Shown piece by piece: positions 1 through 11,956 of a stretch of DNA of 42,130 nt. The notes under the pieces are model-generated. The model made no database searches. It saw only the letters and a list, made by a program, of their open reading frames with translations, and was not told the DNA's origin. Every line of letters starts with the position of its first letter. Position 1 is the stretch's first letter. The stretch is from Byssochlamys sp. IMV 00236 (lineage: Eukaryota > Ascomycota > Eurotiomycetes > Eurotiales > Thermoascaceae): assembly GCA_001931875.2 (NCBI GenBank), contig MSJH02000477.1, positions 1 to 42,130 of the forward strand, written 5' to 3'. The position numbers and the translations under genes were made by a program.

Positions 1-61
1 TTTTATCGTGTCTTTGGGGGGTTGATATTGATACATATATATATATATATATATACATTAG

Positions 62-1549
62 ACGGTAAACTATCGGATATCTTTGGCCGCAAGACTACAC
101 TTGTTGCCATCCTCTGTTTCTTCCTTCTTGGTTCATGGTTATGTGGAGCAGCAAACACGATGGCACAGATGAGTATAGCCAGGGCCATTGCTGGATTAGG
201 CGGTGGTGGACTGATGACAATGGCATCTGTTGTCATTCATGATTTACTTCCTCTGAGAGAAAGAGGGAAATACCAATCCTATGTCAATATGGCACAGACA
301 GTAAGTAAAATATACAATGAAAGATGACCGACTCAAACCGGGCGATAGGTCGGCACAACCATCGGCGCTCCACTAGGTGGTTTGATCAATGATACCTTTG
401 GATGGCGTTATTGCTTTTACCTGAATGTGCCACCTTGCTTATTTATCCTTTACTGTTACATATACCGCTTAGAGAATTATAACTTGAATCAAGATACATC
501 TGCATTTTCCGACTTGCGTAAAAAGTTACGTAGTATCGATCTTGCTGGAGCTGGCTTCATGCTGATCGCCAATGTCTGTTTTGTCACCAGCACGTCTTTA
601 GGAGGCAACACACGCGAATGGACAGATCCTTTGGTCGTCACTCTGCTCATCACAGCAATTGCCATGTTTATTCTTTTTGGTGTCTACGAGGTCTATTGGG
701 CAAAGAATCCAATTATGTCCAAAAAGCTCATGAAGAATCGTAACGTGGCTGCTGTTTGTCTAAATAACTTTTTTCTATGTTCATCTACCATGGTCTACAT
801 TTACTTGCTGCCACAGTTTTTCATGGTAACATAAGCACACGGTATCTTTTATGCAATCATTTATTCCTCTCTTAGGGTGTCATAGGATACAGTGCGTCTT
901 CTGCAGGTCTCTGGGTCTTACCGAGAACAGCCATGGTTGCTGCTGGTTGCTGGGTAGCTGGAAGATACTTGGGTATCAAAGGAAAGTACAAGCACTTTAT
1001 TATTACTATCATGTCTGCTCATATGGTCACCTCCATCGGTATGTCCACCTGGACTGAAACCAGTCCGTTATGGTTCGAATTGATCTGTATGAATATCGAG
1101 GGTCTCTGTTTTGGCTGCGTCCTGGTGGCAACCATGGTCGCGCTTGTGGCGGATATTGATCATTCAGACACCGCGTCGGCAACGTCCATGATCTTTCTGT
1201 GTCGGTCGATGGGTTGGCTGTCAGGTGGAACGATCACGGCTGCAATATTACAAGCTAACTTTAAGACGAGTCTGCATAAATCCTTATCAGGCCCCGAAGC
1301 AGCCAAGGTAAAAGAAAGTTGAGAGATAAAACATGGTACTAAGTGAATATATAGATTATTGAGTTTGTTCGTACGTCTATATCAAAGATCCGTACCTTGG
1401 CTCCCGAGGTACAAACAATCATCATTACGTCTTTACAGGTGTCAATCCATAGAGCACTCTTGTATGGCGTTGCTTGCTCCATTCTTTGCTTCCTGTCATC
1501 CACACTTTTGAGAAACTGTCAGTTGGGCTCTGTATCAGGAAAGAATTAA
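62..1549 (+). CDS. MFS drug:H+ antiporter, DHA2-like (5' end outside window)
   Basis: This is the C-terminal part of a plasma- or vacuolar-membrane major facilitator transporter, probably a 14-TM drug or metabolite:proton antiporter. Exons read 62-300, 349-825, 876-1307 and 1355-1549 (stop TAA) and join in frame, giving about 447 residues. The first exon opens after an acceptor at 60-61 and codes the MFS motif A, GKLSDIFGRKT. Further on are GLGGGGLMTM and the motif-C-like GTTIGAPLGGLINDTFGWR, which is typical of DHA2 transporters. Several hydrophobic helices follow. The intron just upstream holds an AT microsatellite (about 37-54). The substrate cannot be told from sequence; siderophore or polyamine transport are alternatives within the same superfamily. 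The N-terminal exons are missing because the window starts inside the gene. Confidence 0.88.
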
Positions 1550-2249
1550 ATAAAAGTTCTTTTATATTTATGGGTCGACATATAATCTATACACTGGTAG
1601 ATATGAATGAGTTAAACTGTAACAAACAACTTGTTGCTTGAAATCAAAAATTAAGCTCAATGGATGATGTCTCCTTTTACATTCTTTATTCATTCATTTA
1701 TCGCCGTTTAAATAAACTGGGTAATAACTTTTCTGATATGATAGGAGCCATGTTAAAAAAGAAATACATACTCTATCTTTTTCAAAGAGGGGGGGAAGAG
1801 AAAATTGGGAGAACGAAAAGAAACAAGAGGAGAAGAAGAAGAAGAGGGGGGAGAAGGAAAAAATAGCTTAGCAGTAAAGAGCAACCAAAAAGAAGGAATC
1901 TCTATTACCAAACACAAAAATAAGCAACATTATTGATTTCCTTTTTTGTAATTTTGATATCTTTTCTCTCAGTAATAAAAAGAAACTGTTTTTATAAACC
2001 AAGAAAAACAATGATATTAAAGAACGAAAAGTTTATATAATATATATATATATAATGTCTGTGTATAGATGTGTATATATTGTTGTGTGTGTGTGTGTGC
2101 GTGAGAGAGAGAGAGTACAGCGTGTGTATACGTCTGTAGGGCTTTTTTTTTGTATGTGTATAAAATAAAGAAAGACAGAGGATAGGAAGAGTGAATTATT
2201 AGGGAGTTTGCCTGATAAACTATGAAATAATACGAAAAAAAAAAGCTAT
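1550..2249. other. Convergent intergenic region, simple repeats
   Basis: This 700-base gap lies between the stops of the MFS gene (+) and Rac1 (-). It holds a GA/AAG-rich stretch (about 1790-1862), a TA run (about 2036-2053), a GT run (about 2082-2098) and a short GA run (2103-2114). These fit 3' UTR and simple-sequence DNA. The small ORFs here are low complexity, and no gene is supported. Confidence 0.6.
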
Positions 2250-2994
2250 TTAGAGAATAAGACACTTTTTTGGTTTGGGCTTTGGTGGAGGAGATAGGAC
2301 AGCTCTGATGGCTTCATCAAATACATTTTTGAGACCCTTTTGGGTGAGTGCTGAACATTCAAGATATTTAACTGCACTGATATCTTTTGCCATTTGTACA
2401 CCTTGAGTGTAAGTGATAGGTGCCATTCTCTTTTCACGAAGTCTTTCTATTGTGTCCCTATCTTCACGTAAATCAAGTTTGGTACCGACAAGGATGATGG
2501 GTATGTTGGGTGCATGATGACTGATTTCAGGATACCACTTTTTGAATATAAAATTAGTCTCATCTTGGACATCTATTCTCTCTTGTTTAAACTTACCTTT
2601 GTTTTCACGTTTTCAAAAGAAGGAGGACTAATAAGTGAAAAGCAGCACAAAAAGACATCCGTTTGTGGATAAGAAAGAGGACGAAGACGGTCATAATCTT
2701 CTTGACCTGCTGTATCCCATAAGCCCAAGTTAATTGGTTTTCCATCAACCATGACATTAGCTGAATAATTGTCAAAACTATAAAGAAAGTAAATAAGAAA
2801 ATAAGATAGTAATAGGTCAAGATAGTCTTACACAGTTGGTATATATTCACCGGGAAAAGCGTTGGTGGTATAAGATATTAACAGGCATGTTTTACCAACA
2901 GCACTATTAGATGTCAGTATAATCTATACTTCATCTTGTTCTTTTTTATATATATTTACCCATCACCAACAACAACACATTTAATAGACTGCAT
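2250..2994 (-). CDS. RAC1: Rac1-type Rho-family small GTPase
   Basis: This membrane-bound GTP switch controls actin, polarity and NADPH oxidase in fungi. Exons on the minus strand are 2994-2960, 2903-2832, 2777-2597 and 2537-2250. They splice to 191 aa, the usual Rac length. Visible motifs are the P-loop GDGAVGKT (split by the first intron after GDG), effector loop YIPTVFDNY, switch [22 protein letters not shown], the GTKLDLRED guanine-specificity loop, ECSALTQKG, and a C-terminal proline/lysine tail ending in the CAAX box CLIL. The terminal leucine predicts geranylgeranylation. The LGLWDTAGQ context, the absence of a Cdc42-type insert pattern and the ALTQ motif favour Rac over Cdc42 or RhoA. 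All four exons are in frame, so the gene looks intact. Confidence 0.95.
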
Positions 2995-4357
2995 AACGGT
3001 CTTTTTAGTTGTTCAATAATAAAAAGAAATAAAGAAAAAGGAGAGAAAAAAGAAAAAAAAAATAATGTTCAACATAAAAATAAAACACGTGAAGAGAGAA
3101 AAAATCAAGTCATTCTCTTTGCCTCTTTTCGACACTGTCTTTTCTTTTTCTTTTTCTTTTTTCTACTTTCTTTATTCTCTAGTTTATACGTCGGCTGAGT
3201 GATTTGATCGATCTTTTCTTTATTTCCTTTTTCTATACTTACCCTTACATTTTACAAGTCTGGAGACGATAAAAGAAACTGGGATATTTAACCTCCGCAC
3301 TTATTGCAATAGAAGTTGGATGTATAGTACGTATATACTAAAGAAGGGAACAATGAGAGAGTGAGTTGATTTATAATCAATAAAAGCATAAATGAACACA
3401 CACTTTATGAAAAGAGAACAATACAAGCACATTTCTTTGTCTATCGCATTTCATTAGTGATACCAAAGACACCTCAAAATGGCAATTTGACAATCACTTC
3501 TTTTGATACACAATGTCTCTCATAGTGCAACGTCCATAATTGGATAAATAGGGAGTATATTCAGAGAATGAAAAGCAAATTTGAAAGTGATCACTACATA
3601 ATCAATAGAAAGAAGAGTGTAGCATAAGAGATCTTTTGAAAACAGTGTCCACAACTCTTCTTTCCCGTTCGTCTATAGTCCATATCAACCAAAGTCAGAT
3701 GTATTGTAAATAATCCAAGCTCCCCCCTCCTATAGATACCGCTCTTTGCCCAGCCAATCATAGAGTTACAAAGGAACCATCATAATGTTGTCTTGGACGT
3801 ATAAACTATATGCAATAATAAAATAACTCGTAAAGAACGTAACATTATATGTCCAAAGTATATAAAGAACCCATACGACACTTGTTAAGCTGTCATATTC
3901 CCAAAGTGTCACTTGAAGGAATCTATTATTTGTGTCAATATGCTCGAAAAGAAGAAGAAATAATGGATACTCTCTGGAATTAAGCAAAGGGAGTCATTTA
4001 TCAGCAAAAAAGAGAAAATGCATAAAGTCAATCTTGAGAGTTATTCATTTTAAAATACAGCAGAGTCAAATACATCCATAAAAAAAAAGAAGGGTCTACT
4101 GTAAGCATCAATTTGGGGAACTAGGGAGGTTATCTCTCTATTTTAAATATAAACGTAATCAGGTCATATCACTAAAGTAAAAAGGGAGGGAGTTAAAAAC
4201 AAGCTACTTAATATTGACAGACCACGTATGATTCATCTTTTGAAATCAACCGTTTGATTTGCTTTTTGTCTCTTTATTTCTCTCTCCGCTTTTTATATAT
4301 ATTTATTTCCTTCTTTTTTTCCTTTTTCCTTTTTCTTTTTTATATATATATTTTTAA
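2995..4357. promoter_or_regulatory. Divergent intergenic region between Rac1 and kinase
   Basis: This 1.36 kb non-coding gap lies between two divergently transcribed genes. It holds polypyrimidine stretches near both starts (about 3120-3180 and 4265-4345, the latter ending in a TATATATATA run just before the kinase ATG) and otherwise AT-rich unique sequence. A 73-codon minus-strand ORF at 3766-3987 shows no recognisable motif and is probably chance. No RNA gene was seen. Confidence 0.5.
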
Positions 4358-6267
4358 ATGCTCAAAAGGTCAAGTCTATTATCACCGTCTCATTGGAATA
4401 AAATGAGTACAAACAACAGCAGTAATACGAGTAACAGCAGTGGTATCAGTCATAGTTCTCATCTCGACTCTATTCACCCACTTGCAAGTAATCAAGTCAT
4501 AATGACCAACAGTATCATAAAAGACTATGATACTGACTCAGGAAACAAAATAATCAACCACTATATGATAATCAAAGAGATAGGAAGAGGAGTTCACGGC
4601 AAAGTTAAACTGGCTCAGGATATGAATACAGGAAACTATGTGGTAAGGTAACTGAAGAGTGATGCCTCTATTCCATGTTTAAAACTCAGTTTGATATCCA
4701 GGCCATAAAGATAATAGATAAAAAGAATAGAAAAAGACAGATGGGATACAGTCTGCTGAGAGGAAACAACAACAATAATATATGCTTACTAGCATCCAAA
4801 GAGAATGAATTGAAAATTAAGCGCGAAATATCAATTTTGAAGAAATGCAGACACCCCAACGTGGTTCAACTGATTGAAGTGATGGATCATCCTGAGAGTC
4901 GAAAACTCTATATGGCATTAGAATATAACGAGTATGGCGAGATCGAGTGGAGAGACGAAAATGATAGGCCTATATTAACAATAGATGAAGCAAGGAAAAT
5001 ATTTAGGGATATAGTAAACGGGCTGGACTACTGTATGTGCTTTAATCTAGCCACCATTTTTGCTACTTTGCTAACTATTTATCATAGTACATTACCAAGG
5101 TATCATTCATCGTGACATCAAACCAGCCAATCTATTACTCTCTCACGATCATGTTGCCAAAATATCAGACTTTGGTGTATCATACTATAATGAGCTCTTG
5201 GCTGTCGATTGTCCTATTGAGCCTACTGAAGAGATGCTGAGCAAGATGGAAAAAGAGTTGGCCGAAACCGCAGGCACCCCCGCATTTTTTGCTCCTGAGC
5301 TATGCTATGCAGGTGACTCATGTGGCAAGAGACCTCGTATCTCAAAAGCTATCGATGTCTGGGCCTTGGGTGTCACCTTGTTTTGCTTCGTCTTTGGTCA
5401 ATGTCCATTTACGGCATCCACCGAGTTTGAGCTCTTTGATACCATCCCAACCCAACCACTAACGTTTCCTTCAGTTGATCAGGTCGGTTTTCAAATCGAC
5501 GATGATTTAAAAGACTTATTATGCAAATTGCTCGAGAAGAATCCTGAAAAGAGAATTACATTGGATCAAGTTAAAGTAAGTTATTTATTTCTAACAATAA
5601 TAATAATAAAAACTCATTGTTATATCAGACTCATCCCTGGGTAATCAACGGTTTAGAAGACCCAAAGGAATGGCTCATTCGATCCAATCCTACGACTTAT
5701 ACCACTCCTGTCATTCACGAAGATCCTTCTTCGACTACCCTCATGGACCGCCTGCGTCAGTCCATTCGAAAGTTATCCTTCTCATTCGGTAATAACCGAC
5801 GTAAATCCTCTCGAAAGTCCTCAACAACAACAACAACAACAGCAGCAGCAGCAGCAACAACAACAAGACCATTGTCTTATCAATTACCTCCAAGTACCAG
5901 TAATACAGCAACTAATCATCATCATATGCATCGTCTCTCTCAACCTACTATGAATAAACAACTCTCCTATTCCACTTCATTATTACCCCATGCAACCAAC
6001 TCAGTGACTCCTACTGTTTCATTATCCACCGGCCATACATTGATCATGAGCTCTGGCCTGTCTAGTAGTATTATACCCCAACCACCTTTGAAACCCATCT
6101 CGGCTGCAGCAAGTGATGAGGATGACGATATCGAACATGAGTACTACTCTCTCAAACGACCTGGTTATAACCGACGTGTCTCTACTGCCTCATCTTCTGC
6201 ATCTTCTGGTCTTGGCTTAACGTTTGGTCGATACCGTGGTATGACACCAGTAGAAGTACCCAAGTAA
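4358..6267 (+). CDS. CaMKK/Ssp1-like upstream Ser/Thr protein kinase
   Basis: This is probably a kinase that activates Snf1/AMPK, like yeast Sak1/Tos3/Elm1 and fission yeast Ssp1. Exons 4358-4642, 4702-5032, 5088-5575 and 5629-6267 join in frame to 580 aa; ATG 4403 is an alternative start giving 565 aa. A Ser/Asn-rich N-terminus precedes the kinase domain. Visible motifs are the glycine loop IGRGVHGKV, the VAIK-type lysine (AIKIID) right after intron 1, IIHRDIKPANLLL, KISDFGVS, and AGTPAFFAPELC, the form typical of CaMKK-like enzymes. The DVWALGVTLFCFVFGQCPF helix follows. After the kinase domain (about residue 370) comes THPWV and then a basic, Ser/Thr/Ala-rich tail with a CAA/CAG microsatellite. 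Assignment to the CaMKK group is confident; the exact orthologue is inferred. Confidence 0.9.
5823..5864 (+). repeat. In-frame CAA/CAG trinucleotide repeat
   Basis: A run of ACA/GCA codons inside the last kinase exon encodes a Thr/Ala stretch. It is an unstable microsatellite within coding sequence and probably varies in length between strains. Confidence 0.75.
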
Positions 6268-6430
6268 TATTGTATATATCCACCTCACTTTATTGACTTT
6301 ATCTATATGCATAAATGAAATATTTCTGTTTTCTTTTAAAATGACGCATATGTCATTATTTAAAAAAAGGACCCTTGCATCCATTGTTTCCCTTTGGTAA
6401 ACATTTAAGCAGGATTTATTATTGTTGTTG

Positions 6431-6465
<35 letters not shown>

Positions 6466-6479
6466 TATGTACACGTTTA
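6268..6479. other. Convergent 3' region with 31-base T run
   Basis: This 212-base gap separates the kinase stop (+) and ALG9 stop (-). A pure T run of about 31 bases lies at 6432-6462, followed by AT-rich sequence. It probably holds both 3' UTRs and poly(A) sites. Confidence 0.6.
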
Positions 6480-8743
6480 TCATGATTTGCGTTTCAACAT
6501 GCAATAGTCGCCCCAAGCCAATCCAGGCGAACCAGGAACCCAGAATGCTCTGGAGAGACGATGTGAGTTTTGAGCGTCAATGAAAGGATGACATGTCATA
6601 ACCTCCCAATGAGCGGTATCCTTGACAGGACTAGACTCTTCTAGATGAAGAGGAAAATCAACGTCGACAAGGTAATCACACGCTTGTTCGTCCACATAGA
6701 CACTTGGATCCTCCATGTTAATATCATTGAACCCTTGTGGTGCCTGACGAGCACCTTTCCAGGCGTACCGTCTTCGTCTATAAAACTTGAGTTTTCCTTC
6801 ATCTTCATAACTGTCGACCGTAAAGTCTTCCTCAAAGGATTTGGGCAGCTGACCATGGAATCCGCTCTTGATGAACTGTACACGGGTGTCACTGGGCAAG
6901 AAGAATTGAGATGGGAAGCGGAACCATTCCTTGCCGATACACACGGTTTTTTCCTTGATCTCGATGTCGTTGGGGTAGTCCTCTTGTAGATAGTTCATGT
7001 TTACGAGTTGGTCGTCTGGTTGCTCGCCCCAGATAGAGCCGTAGATCGCAAAAGGTGCACGATAGCGTGTCAAGAGCGCCAAGATGCGAGAGATGGACAA
7101 GAGGGCGTATACGCTAAGGATAGCAAAGGATGTATATCTCAACACGGTCACTCGAGTATGCACGTTGGCGCCCAAAAGACCGGCGAATCGACTGGTCCAG
7201 GTACGGATCAAGTAAATCGAGATGGCTGCATTGAGGGCCATCAGAGGGTAGGCCACGTACATGAATCGTTCCTCTTTATGTGCCTGTAGACTGAACGTGA
7301 TGAACCAGATATAAAATGGAATCAGTTTCAGGCCGAGAACGACATATGGCCAGATTTGGTCCATCTTGGTTCTGCCCGGGACACGGTTACGGTCGATAAT
7401 GGCTGTAATAAGCTACAGAATAAAAAAGATGTTGAGATATTTACATTCATTTCCTTCTTTTTATCCTTAAAAACTTACCACACAGATTGCAGATCCAATT
7501 GCGAGCAAAAATACGATATTAAAATTCAAAAATCCATTGAGGATGTAGTAATACCAAGGCTCGGTACCATAGAGTTCTGGCCCTCTGCCATCAGAGAATA
7601 TGTTGTACTTGATGATATTCCAGGCGACAATGGTATATTGACGATAGATCATTTGGTCCATGAGTACAAGCAAGACCTAAAAAAAAAAAAGAAAAAAAAA
7701 ATCAGAGCTCTCTCTTCTTGCCTATTTGTCTCGCTTACCGTTAAACCGAGGCCGATCAAGAGAGCAGCCTCAAACAATCGAACGACTCGTCTCAATCTCC
7801 AACGAGGTCCACCAATGGATTGGACGACGGTACCATCTGCCTTCTTCATCGTATCGCGTCCAAAGATGAGCACTTCTTCCATAGCAAATGGAATACCAAT
7901 CAGAGCAGCAAATGGCCAGCCAGCCAAAGCACCTAATCCAATCCAAAAGACCACTCTGTAGGTGCGTGTAGGATCAATATCTGAAACAGGTCTGAGCGCA
8001 TAAGAGTAAGCCATAAAGACACAATACATGGCAAAACTGGAAGGCAAATAAGCTGATACGCGTTAGTTTCTTCTTCTCTTTGTTTCATCAAGCTTACCTG
8101 TGGACGCATTGAACATGCCAGCACCAAAAAACAAGATCGCAAAGACATAGCGTCCGACGTGAGGATTGATTTCTTCAGTGACCGTGCGATAAAACTTGGC
8201 CTCTACAAAGGAAGAGACACCTGCCAATGCGAGTCGAATGAGATAAAATACTTGGACCTACACATGAAATATCAGCACACACGCGCCTGTGTGATCTTAC
8301 TATTCAGCATTACCTTGGTTGGGGCAATAATCTTGGATAAAAATCCAACAACAGCGTGAACAAGGATATAGGCCCAACTTCTGATCTTATAATCCGTCGA
8401 ATATTCCCAAGTCTGACGTCCATAACCTTCCAACAGGTAGTGAGTAGGTTCCCAATAGTTGTAAACCTCGTCACAGTCATCAAGAATACGATATAAAGCA
8501 GAGAAACAGCGAATAATAAATAGGACTCGGAAGGCTGTATTGAGCGATAATGTAAAAGCACTTGGCTCACCGAGTAAGTCCTGTGCTCTAAAACGAGGGT
8601 TATGATAGTTCTATGACCTCTTTTTATATTTACCTCACAGTATTCACCTCTGTCTTTGTTTCCTTGGTTGTCGTTGTTGTTGTCGTTGATTTTATTTTCT
8701 TATTTGAACGTGAGCGTAACTCACGTTTACTGCTTTCACTCAT
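6480..8743 (-). CDS. ALG9: ALG9 alpha-1,2-mannosyltransferase (GT22)
   Basis: This ER multispanning enzyme adds alpha-1,2-mannose from dolichol-phosphate-mannose to the lumenal lipid-linked oligosaccharide for N-glycosylation. Minus-strand exons are 8743-8634, 8587-8314, 8257-8098, 8052-7739, 7676-7479 and 7412-6480, giving 662 aa in frame. GT22 marks are the first-loop acidic motif DDCDEVYNYWEPTHYLL, then YGRQTWEYS and IRSWAY, and the HKEERFMY motif in the last exon. The long C-terminal lumenal part (CIGKEWFRFPSQFFLP, GFHGQLPKSF, CDYLVDVDFP, HPFIDAQNSHRLSRAFWVP) matches ALG9 rather than ALG12 or the GPI enzymes PIGB/PIGZ. The N-terminus is Ser/Thr/Lys-rich and cytosolic. Intron 4 holds an A/T tract. 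The gene appears intact. Confidence 0.92.
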
Positions 8744-9135
8744 TTTTACAACGGTGACAAAAGTAAAAAAGTAAAAAAAGAAACACGTTTTTCAGATGTC
8801 ATATACACATTTATAAATTCATGTCCCGCATGAATAAAAGTTTTACCCATTTGGAAAGTAAACACTGTTTCTAAAAGATAGGTGAACACTACATGCACCC
8901 AAAAAAATAAGCATCAATAAGACATTAAATCATACTGACAGCCTTCATATTCCTTATAAGACTCTCATTCAAGCCTGATTCAATAATATTTCATCCCTTT
9001 TTAATAAAGAGCCTACCTTGTAAGGTATCGAATTAATTGCATTATTTCTAACCAACAATTGCATAATTGGTGGCGAATAAACAGTTGGTGTCTTTTGGCA
9101 GTGCATCTGTGTTTTTTAAACGTTATGCTAAAAGA

Positions 9136-9322
9136 GGACTTGACATTAGTAGTGTACAGTTCGCCATACAGCAAAATTACCCGATGATGAAGAGGCAACA
9201 TATACCTTAAAGGGCCCAAACTTTGGCAAATGTGACACTGCTACTATTCCTGTATCTACCAATATCAACATCACCCCTGCATCTACTAATGAGTGGATGC
9301 TCAAAGCGAAACATGCTTTATG
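9136..9322 (+). pseudogene. Possible coding remnant, unrecognised
   Basis: One frame stays open for about 60 codons up to TGA at 9320-9322. It reads KLPDDEEATYTLKGP, FGKCDTATIP and ASTNEWMLKAKHAL. The composition is protein-like rather than low complexity, but no start or partner exon is visible and the frame has stops just upstream. It may be the C-terminal scrap of a lost gene or mobile element; it could also be chance. Confidence 0.2.
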
Positions 9323-9446
9323 ATGAAATAAATCAAGCTATAATTTGATAATACGATATACTCTACATACCATTAATAATGGGATCTTACATAGTCTTAT
9401 TTGGTGCTTGTCTCCTTTTATTATAGTTTACTGCTTCAACCTTTTT

Positions 9447-9448
<2 letters not shown>

Positions 9449-9542
<94 letters not shown>
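9449..9542. repeat. 94-base pure T (A) homopolymer
   Basis: The sequence is uninterrupted T for about 94 bases, preceded by CTTTTTTC. It is by far the longest homopolymer in the window. It may be the poly(A) tail of a retroposed copy on the minus strand, replication slippage, or a consensus artefact of long-read assembly. Confidence 0.95.
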
Positions 9543-10794
9543 CCTTTTTATCCAAATCATCTTGTTATATTCACGTAAAGCTTGATGTTTATTATGTTTA
9601 AAAATCATGTCATCCAGCTGATGCCTGCTGTAGCATTTCAAGAACAACAATAACAAAGAAATATATTGATCGACCATTTTTCCTTCTTGTATATGCTAAT
9701 AAACCAATTGTACTGGTTGATTTGGGATACTTTTAGTAAAAGAGCAGTAATCAAACTACTAAATCACATACAATGCTTGATCACTCAAACACTCCTGTTA
9801 CTCTCATGTCATTAGTTCCAACTGGTAGGACGAGAATGCTGTACTTGATTGAACACACCCAGAGTCGTATTTATTTATATTTATTGCTGTTGTTGCTACA
9901 GTATTGTACTTTCCAAATCATTGCCTAATTCACGACTTTAAGTTATCCAACTCAATTCTATTTGACTCCATTCTATCTTTGAACGTAATATAAGCTCTCT
10001 GTTTGATAACTAATTATAATAATAAACTCTATTTCTTTAACCCCTTATCAATTCACGCATCGTTGATATTATAGAAAGTTCATCTAACAAAAGAATGCAG
10101 GTATTTGATTGAACCTCACTCGAGAATAAAGGAAGTAGTCTTACTAGCTTTTTGCTACAAGATACAGAGAATGGTCTCAACAGTCATACAGAGACCAAAG
10201 GCAAATTGTCTACACTTGGCATCCTTTCTATTTTGTTGTTAGCTAATGATATGTACACTTTATTACAAATGTGATTGTTTTAGTAAAACATACACAAGTC
10301 CAACCTGATGACTTACCATCTCTGGGAACATTGCGTAATTGAAGCTAAAATGTCTCTCTTTTCCTCCGTTGACATTGAACAAATGACTGATAGTGTTTGA
10401 TTATCCTGTTTCAAACACAATATTAACAAGGTGTCATATTACCTCTCTCTGTTCTAATGCCACTAATGTACACGCCCTCCTTCTCTCTGTTTTATCTCTG
10501 AAACATTTGTATCATACAGACTGATAAGTAAAATGTATGTAGAATAGCTAACCAATTCTTCAAAAGTTGATAACATGAAGATGAAAAAGAAGGCATTATT
10601 AATAAAGTAGATTTATGTGATTTCCCGATTTAGGTGTAGAAATTAGCTTGAGCATATGACTATCCCTTTGATAATATTGAGGAAAGGGCAAATCAATCGT
10701 CAGAAAGAAGAAAACACCTGCTTTATTACTGTAATATCAATGTTTTTTCCTTAATGATCTAATCCCCTTCATCACCCCCTCCTTTATTTTCCCT

Positions 10795-10838
10795 CTCTCT
10801 CTCCCTCCTTTCCTCTTTCTCTTTCTCTCTCTCTCTCT
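10795..10838 (+). repeat. CT-rich microsatellite
   Basis: An imperfect CT/CTTT tract within a longer pyrimidine-rich stretch. It is non-coding. Confidence 0.7.
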
Positions 10839-11581
10839 GTTTGACCCCCTTTACTCAAGGATATTCGTAGATGCAAATTAACTCAAAATATCTGCCGATT
10901 TTCGATGATTTGCATACAAATCAAATATCTAAGCATAGGCCACTTTTTTTTTTTCAATTTTATTTCTCCCTGGAGGCAATATGAAAAAAATAAAAGAACA
11001 TGTTTACATTTGGCTTTATAGTATCTTTTGACATATGACTCGTATCAATAACCGATAATGGAACGACTACGTTCTTTTTGCTTCTAATTGACATAAGAGT
11101 GATAAAATTGGAAAGGAGTGTAGAATGTATATGAACGTAAGAATCTTGTAACACTGAATAAGGAGAAGGGGTGGAGGCCGTGTGAGAGGGGGGGGGGTGA
11201 TGATGACAAATGAGGACAATATCAAACAAACTCTTTCTTATTCAACGTGCAATATTTCGTTCTTTAGGTTTTCGTCATCATGACCAATATGATAATGTGA
11301 TTATGCGCCACTTTTTAAGAAATAGTTCAAGGGGAATCAGAAAAGACATTGAACAATAAAAGCTTTTAGGGAGTAAAACGATTCAACTTGAAACAAACAA
11401 AAAGAGTAAAACAGAGAAAGGGGAAATAGGACAAAAAACGTGTCAGTATTTCCTGTCCTTTTTTTTCAAGAGTGAGCGCCAAAATTATACTATTTTGAGT
11501 TGTATCCGAGCCTCCTCTTTTTATTATTTAAATACGATTCCTCTTTTCTCTTTTCTTTTTTCTTTATTATTAAATTATCAA

Positions 11582-11956
11582 ATGGATATTAAAAGACCCT
11601 CATTGTATACTCGGCTTCGTCATGCTTCTAAATTTATTTCACGAAGAACAGATCGTCGAAGGCACCAAGCGATAGAACCAGAAATAGATGTGGATCAAGA
11701 AACATTATATGAAGAGCCTATCGAGAAACACAAGTGGACATGTCTTGATGAGGACAATGGTTCAATAGATGATCATTATATGGATGACATGTTAGAATCC
11801 TATACAAATACACTTGATAAACTATTGGGAATACCTAATACTCAATCAAATACGCGCAACACGGCTGTTCTTATTGTTCTATCTCCTTGTGCATTAGCAG
11901 CTGGTAATATTGCTCGACAAAGACGAAAGACACATAAACCCTGTATTCAACTCTAG
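11582..11956 (+). CDS. Small orphan protein (124 aa)
   Basis: This single-exon frame starts at ATG 11582, just after a T/CT-rich AT leader typical of the local promoters, and ends at TAG 11954-11956. The N-terminal 30 residues are very basic (YTRLRHASKFISRRTDRRRH). The middle is acidic (EPEIDVDQETLYEEP, DEDNGSIDDHYMDDML). Near the C-terminus a hydrophobic stretch, TAVLIVLSPCALAAGNIA, precedes a basic RQRRKTHK tail. That layout could be a short C-terminal membrane segment, but it is marginal. I do not recognise a family. No intron is needed. It lies 352 bases upstream of the ARM-SPRY gene, on the same strand. Confidence 0.55.
   Translation: MDIKRPSLYTRLRHASKFISRRTDRRRHQAIEPEIDVDQETLYEEPIEKHKWTCLDEDNGSIDDHYMDDMLESYTNTLDKLLGIPNTQSNTRNTAVLIVLSPCALAAGNIARQRRKTHKPCIQL

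Larger units (their letters stand above)
8744..11581. other. Gene-poor 2.8 kb region
   Basis: No convincing gene is present. The region contains the ALG9 promoter, a 94-base T run, a short remnant ORF ending at 9322, a CT-rich tract (about 10770-10840), an 8-base G run near 11190, and a T/CT-rich stretch immediately before ATG 11582. I found no tRNA or rRNA signature. The size is unusual beside the compact neighbours, so decayed mobile DNA or a long promoter is possible. Confidence 0.5.

Noticed and set aside
1068..1080. GGTTCGAAT-like sequence suggesting a tRNA T-arm
   Set aside because: It is inside an MFS exon, and no matching acceptor stem or anticodon arm surrounds it.
2017..2265. Minus-strand ORF downstream of Rac1
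   Set aside because: It is made of GT, GA and TA simple repeats and overlaps the Rac1 stop region.
3766..3987. 73-codon minus-strand ORF in the Rac1-kinase gap
   Set aside because: No recognisable motif, no partner exon and no conserved-looking composition; likely chance in AT-rich DNA.
7356..7961. 201-codon plus-strand ORF over ALG9
   Set aside because: It crosses two ALG9 exons and introns; the GT22 motifs and consistent splicing support the minus strand.
9345..9677. Poly-Phe and poly-Lys ORFs on both strands
   Set aside because: They are translations of the 94-base T run, not genes.
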